In this document: positions 60,794-64,000 of the stretch, piece by piece
Position numbering within the stretch: position 1 is the stretch's first letter
Layout: the number at the start of each line of letters is the position of its first letter
Assembly: GCA_963754645.1 (NCBI GenBank)
Contig: CAVWGP010000005.1
Location: 4,185 to 68,184 of the forward strand
Reading direction: 5' to 3'
Length of the DNA: 64,000 nt
Source: CAVWGP01 sp963754645
GTDB lineage: Bacteria > Pseudomonadota > Alphaproteobacteria > Bin65
Program-made: the position numbers and the translations under genes
The notes under the pieces: model-generated
Seen by the model: the letters and a program-made list of their open reading frames with translations, nothing else
The model's database searches: none
Told to the model about the DNA's origin: nothing

Positions 60794-60967
60794 CGTCCCG
60801 GCAGGTATCGACCGCGAGCCGCCGCGTCTTGACGCGGGCATCTGACCCGGGGTCCGGGGGGCCTTCGCGGTCACAGCACGCGTTCCGTCGGCGAGCGGGC
60901 AAGGAGGTCGGCGGCGTCCATCGGTGGCCGATTGTCCCAGGCCGGACGACTCACTAGGCTCGCGCCC

Positions 60968-61799
60968 ATGCGCCTCCCCCCGCGCATCACCCGGTTCGTG
61001 CTGGGCTGCACGCTGGCCGCTGCGTGCCTCGCCGCGTGCGACCCGCAGCCCACCGGCCCGTCGCCCGGTCCGCCGGCACCCCCCGAGATCACCTCTGCGG
61101 ACGCGAGCACGTGCGCACCGCCCTCCTGCGACCGGATCGTGGCGACCGTCGCCCTGACCTGGCGTCCGAGCACCTCGCCGATCACGGGATACCGGGTGCT
61201 CCGGGACGGTGAGGAGATCGCCTCCCTGCCGCCGGTCGGCCCGGCGTCCACGTCGGTCGAGGATCGGTCGGCGGTGATCGGCACCACCTACCGGTACGAA
61301 GTGGTGGCGGTCGGCGACGGCGGCGTCCGAGGCAGCTCGACACCCACCGACGTGGTCGTGCCGCTGCCGCCGCTCGAGGCCGCCCAGGTGGAAGGGACGT
61401 TCCGGGTCGGGCGCAGGGTGACCCGCGCCAAGAACCTCGAAGAGCTCGAGGGGATCATCGGATCCTCACCCGGGGGTGGAGGCCACGACCGAGTGGACGT
61501 TCGTCGCGACGTGCCCGCCCGCCGTCGGCGCCTGCCCGATCCGATGGAACGGCCATCCGGGCCTGCTGGTGCCGGACGGCGCCCTCTACCGCGGGGACTC
61601 CGCTGCGGGGTTCGCGCGGTGTCCCGGTGGCGGGCGCGTGCGGGCGCCCATCCGGTTCCGGATCCGTGTGACGGAGGCCCGCGTCGTGGGCGGCGCGTGG
61701 GTGGCCTCCGAGATCCGCGGACGGCTGGCCTCGGCCTTCGCGTGCCCGGGGTTCGCCCCCTCGTCGGGCGCGGCCCGGTTCGTCGGCGTGCGTCGGTAG
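60968..61799 (+). CDS. Lipoprotein with fibronectin type III domain, one frameshift
   Basis: The N-terminus has a lipoprotein signal with lipobox LAAC after VLGCTLAAAC. After a Pro-rich linker a fibronectin type III-like domain follows (ATVALTWRPSTSPITGYRVL and TTYRYEVVAVGDGGV). A second part with four Cys (ATCPPAVGACPIRWNGHPG) follows in another frame after a break near 61,475. Corrected length is about 277 residues. It would be anchored on the outer face of the membrane; its partner is unknown. Confidence 0.7.
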
Positions 61800-61803
61800 T
61801 GCG

Positions 61804-62223
61804 TTACGGACCGGCCGGGGCGGGACGGATGTCGAACGAGTGCGTCAGGGCGACCGTCGGACGGACCGTCGCGGCGACCGAGCAGTACTTCTCCTCCGAG
61901 AGAGCGATCGCTCGGTCGGCCTTGCGCTCCTCGATCGTCCCCGTCAGCACGAAGTGCATGTGGATCGAGGTGAACGCGAACGGCGCGTCGGGTTCCTGCT
62001 CCGTCGTGAGCTCGATCTCGAGCGCTTGCAGGTCTTGCCGCTGCTTGTGCAGGATCACGACGACGTCGTACGCCGTGCACGCCGCGAGCCCCAGCGGGAG
62101 CAGGTCCGAGGGCTTGGCCCCCGGCCCCTCCGCGTCGCCGCCGACCGCGAACGCGTCTCCGTAGCCCGCCTGAGCGACGAACTGAAGGCGGTCGCCCGTC
62201 CAGGTCAGACGCTGGGTGCCCAT
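61804..62223 (-). CDS. OsmC-family protein
   Basis: A 139-residue OsmC/Ohr-fold protein. The two redox Cys are in GLAACTAYDVV and EEKYCSVAATV, the positions used for thiol-dependent peroxide reduction, and KPSDLLPLGL is a family block. The ATG 62223 (MGTQRLTWTGDRLQF) is favoured; the open frame extends further without support. It faces the Fn3 lipoprotein gene tail to tail with a 4-bp gap and shares a divergent region with the next plus-strand gene. Confidence 0.88.
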   Translation of the reverse strand: MGTQRLTWTGDRLQFVAQAGYGDAFAVGGDAEGPGAKPSDLLPLGLAACTAYDVVVILHKQRQDLQALEIELTTEQEPDAPFAFTSIHMHFVLTGTIEERKADRAIALSEEKYCSVAATVRPTVALTHSFDIRPAPAGP

Positions 62224-62324
62224 GGGCGCCGAGTCTACGGACCACGCCCCGAACGCGGCTCCCGTCCGAAGGTGGCGGTATCGGAGCCTTCCGTCGGACC
62301 GCATCCATGGGCTAGGCTCCGTTC

Positions 62325-62336
62325 CAGCATATGCTG
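62325..62336. promoter_or_regulatory. 12-bp perfect palindrome CAGCATATGCTG
   Basis: It lies 26 bp before the GTG of the receiver-like gene and about 100 bp before the divergent OsmC start. It could be an operator or part of a promoter; no regulator can be assigned. Confidence 0.4.
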
Positions 62337-62362
62337 CAGGTCGAACGGGGGACAGAGAACGC

Positions 62363-63098
62363 GTGAGTGACCCCGTCCGCGTCGTGGTGGCCGAGGGCCC
62401 GTCCACCCGTAAAGGCTTGCTGCGCTTCGTCCTCGAGGGCGAGGGCTACGACGTCGTCGGCGACGCCGCGACGTCGGCCGAGCTGGCACGTGTGGTCGCC
62501 CTCCACCGGCCCGACGTCGTGGTCATGGACGACGGCATCGGCGCGATGGCCGTCGCCATGATCCGCGACGATCGCGCCCTCGACGCGCGTGGTCCTGGTG
62601 TGGCCCGGCGCCGTCGTCCCGATCGGCGGTGACGCCCGCGTGGAGCCGTCCGACGTGCTCCGGGAGCTGGGCCGGACGATGGAACGCCTCACCGGCCAGC
62701 CGAGCACCACGAGCGCCGGAGCGGCGCTCCACGGCGCCGGAACGTCGGCGCGCCCGCGCCAGGACCCCGCAGCGCTTCGAGCGATCCTGGCGCGCGGCGA
62801 GGCGGCGCAGCTCCAACGCCGTCCGAGCCCCGCCCGTGAGGTGACGGTCGGCCCGGGCGAGGCGATCATCGAGGACCGTGCGCCGGCATCCGTCGTGATC
62901 CTGCCGCTGACGGCCTCGGTAGATCCGGCCGCCGGGGCCGGCGCACTCCGAACGGCCGGGACCGACGAGATCGTCATCGTGCCCGAGGCGGATCCCCCCG
63001 AAGGCCCGGAGGGAGCGGCCGACCCCGGCCGGGTCACTCCCCGGTCCGCCGCCGACGTCGAGACATCGGAGCCGGACCGGCACGCCCACAAGCGGTAA
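62363..63098 (+). CDS. Degenerate receiver (response-regulator-like) protein, one frameshift
   Basis: The N-terminal 100 residues resemble a receiver domain: VVVAEGPSTRKGLLRFVLEG, then the phospho-site-like Asp56 in VVVMDDG. The acidic pocket is reduced to one Glu, the Thr/Ser position is VWPG and the conserved Lys seems absent, so it is probably not phosphorylated normally. A frame change near 62,595 joins it to RVVLVWPGAVVPIGG and a long acidic, Pro/Ala-rich C-terminal region with no recognised output domain. It starts at GTG 62363. Function unknown. Confidence 0.6.
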
Positions 63099-63132
63099 CC
63101 GCCGGGGCGGGGCTCCGCTACCCTCTCGTCCG

Positions 63133-63984
63133 ATGGCGATCCAGAACGGCTACGCACCGATCCGCCGGGTCTACGTGCGCCCCCCGGTCGACGACGACGC
63201 CCGGGCCTGGCGTGACCACGGGTGGCGCGACGCGCCCGACCCGGCCCTCGCCCGAGACCAGCATGCCGCGTTCCGTGCGCACCTCGCTGACGCCGGCGCC
63301 GAGGTCGTCGTCGGTACAGCGCGCGTGCAGGGCGACCCCGACGCGATCTATGCCTACGACCCCGTCCTGATGACCGACGCCGGCGTGATCCTGCTCCGCC
63401 CCGGCAAGCCGGCACGCCTCGCCGAACCCGACGCGTGCGCGCAGGATCTCGCGGCGGCCGGCGTCCCGGTCGTCGGCGCGCTCTCCGGCACGGCCACCGC
63501 CGAGGGCGGCGACATGTTCTGGCTCGACGACCGCACGCTGCTCGTCGGCCGCGGCTACCGGACGAACGAGGAGGGGATCCGGCAGCTGCGCGCCCTGCTG
63601 GAGCCCGGCGGCGCCACGATCGAGGTCTTCGACCTGCCGCACTTCCACGGGCCGGCCGAATGCCTGCACCTGATGTCGTTCATCTCGCCACTCGACGTCG
63701 ACCTCGCGGTGGTCTACCTGCCGATGGTGCCCGTCCGCCTGGTGGAGCTGCTCCGCGAACGCGGCGTCGGGTTGGTCGAGGTCCCCGACGACGAGTTCGA
63801 CTCGATGGGTCCGAACGTGCTGGCGCTCGCCCCCCGCGTCGCCCTGGCCGTCGACGGGAACCCCGAGACGCGGCGTCGCATGGAGGCCATGGGCGTCGAC
63901 GTTCGCGTGTTCGAAGGCTCGGAGATCTCCCGCAAGGGCGACGGCGGCCCCACCTGCCTGACCCGCCCGCTCGACCGGGGCTGA
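63133..63984 (+). CDS. Dimethylarginine dimethylaminohydrolase/arginine deiminase-like amidinohydrolase
   Basis: A 283-residue member of the guanidino-group-modifying (amidinotransferase) superfamily. The catalytic His is in LPHFHGPAECLHLMSF and the nucleophilic Cys in GDGGPTCLTRPL at the C-terminus; the substrate-binding Glu/Asp is in ATAEGGDMFWLDD. The short form and the order fit DDAH, which converts methylated arginine to citrulline. The gene is intact, which shows that indels are not uniform. GGGGCGGGG precedes it rather than a clear ribosome-binding site. Confidence 0.88.
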   Translation: MAIQNGYAPIRRVYVRPPVDDDARAWRDHGWRDAPDPALARDQHAAFRAHLADAGAEVVVGTARVQGDPDAIYAYDPVLMTDAGVILLRPGKPARLAEPDACAQDLAAAGVPVVGALSGTATAEGGDMFWLDDRTLLVGRGYRTNEEGIRQLRALLEPGGATIEVFDLPHFHGPAECLHLMSFISPLDVDLAVVYLPMVPVRLVELLRERGVGLVEVPDDEFDSMGPNVLALAPRVALAVDGNPETRRRMEAMGVDVRVFEGSEISRKGDGGPTCLTRPLDRG

Positions 63985-64000
63985 GCGCCCGGAGGCCGAG

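Overview
The window looks like two genomes joined end to end. Positions 1 to about 46,745 read as a GC-rich alphaproteobacterium, probably Rhodospirillales- or Rhizobiales-like. The signs are tandem COG2984-type binding proteins, TRAP and Dpp-type transporters, MttB/corrinoid and GcvT-type dehydrogenases, IS110 and IS481 elements, and palindromic repeats. From about 46,747 to the end the gene set is actinobacterial: DUF1918, a CDGSH protein beside an iron-containing redox enzyme, a STAS/RsbW-type pair, Usp proteins, a 180-class NAD-glutamate dehydrogenase and a DDAH-like amidinohydrolase. One gene is cut off on each side of the join, which suggests a chimeric contig rather than natural transfer. 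Single-base indels are scattered throughout and dense at 43.2-46.6 kb and 53.0-60.2 kb, so most frameshifts are probably sequence errors.

Left part, catabolism and signalling (1-16.7 kb). A truncated SDR, a BKACE enzyme and an orphan TRAP binding protein face an opposing five-gene operon. That operon encodes a benzoylformate-decarboxylase-like ThDP enzyme, a predicted ferritin-like di-iron protein, a two-subunit sulfopyruvate/phosphonopyruvate-decarboxylase-like ThDP enzyme and a CrtI-like FAD oxidoreductase. From 8.27 to 16.73 kb four paralogous periplasmic binding proteins, a Cache-HAMP-GAF-GAF histidine kinase, a receiver protein and a receiver-adenylate cyclase are packed together, mostly with 4-bp start/stop overlaps. 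No permease or ATPase accompanies them, so this looks like a ligand-sensing cascade ending in a cyclic nucleotide.

Left part, transport and methylated amines (16.7-46.7 kb). A CocE-type hydrolase diverges from a complete Dpp-like importer. An MttB-family methyltransferase with a dimethylglycine-dehydrogenase-like flavoprotein follows, suggesting stepwise removal of N-methyl groups, then an enolase-superfamily enzyme. A second importer, with both ATPases fused, diverges from a 2OG-Fe(II) oxygenase. An IS110 element has inserted into a palindromic repeat. Its 5' non-coding region folds as a two-lobed bridge RNA, and its guide sequences can be matched to the actual target and donor ends. Beyond a second flavoprotein, an SRPBCC protein and an IS481 element flanked by 36-bp repeats lies a damaged MttB / corrinoid protein / ornithine-cyclodeaminase-like / 'virulence factor' cluster that ends at the join.

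Right part (46.75-64 kb). This holds the 3' end of an iron-containing redox enzyme, a CDGSH protein, a Crp/Fnr regulator, a STAS antagonist with its kinase partner, and a Usp-Usp-Rieske fusion. Several small proteins, an MBL-fold hydrolase, a serine hydrolase, a CAP-domain protein, the very damaged glutamate dehydrogenase, a secreted protein, an Fn3 lipoprotein, an OsmC protein, a degenerate receiver protein and the DDAH-like enzyme follow.
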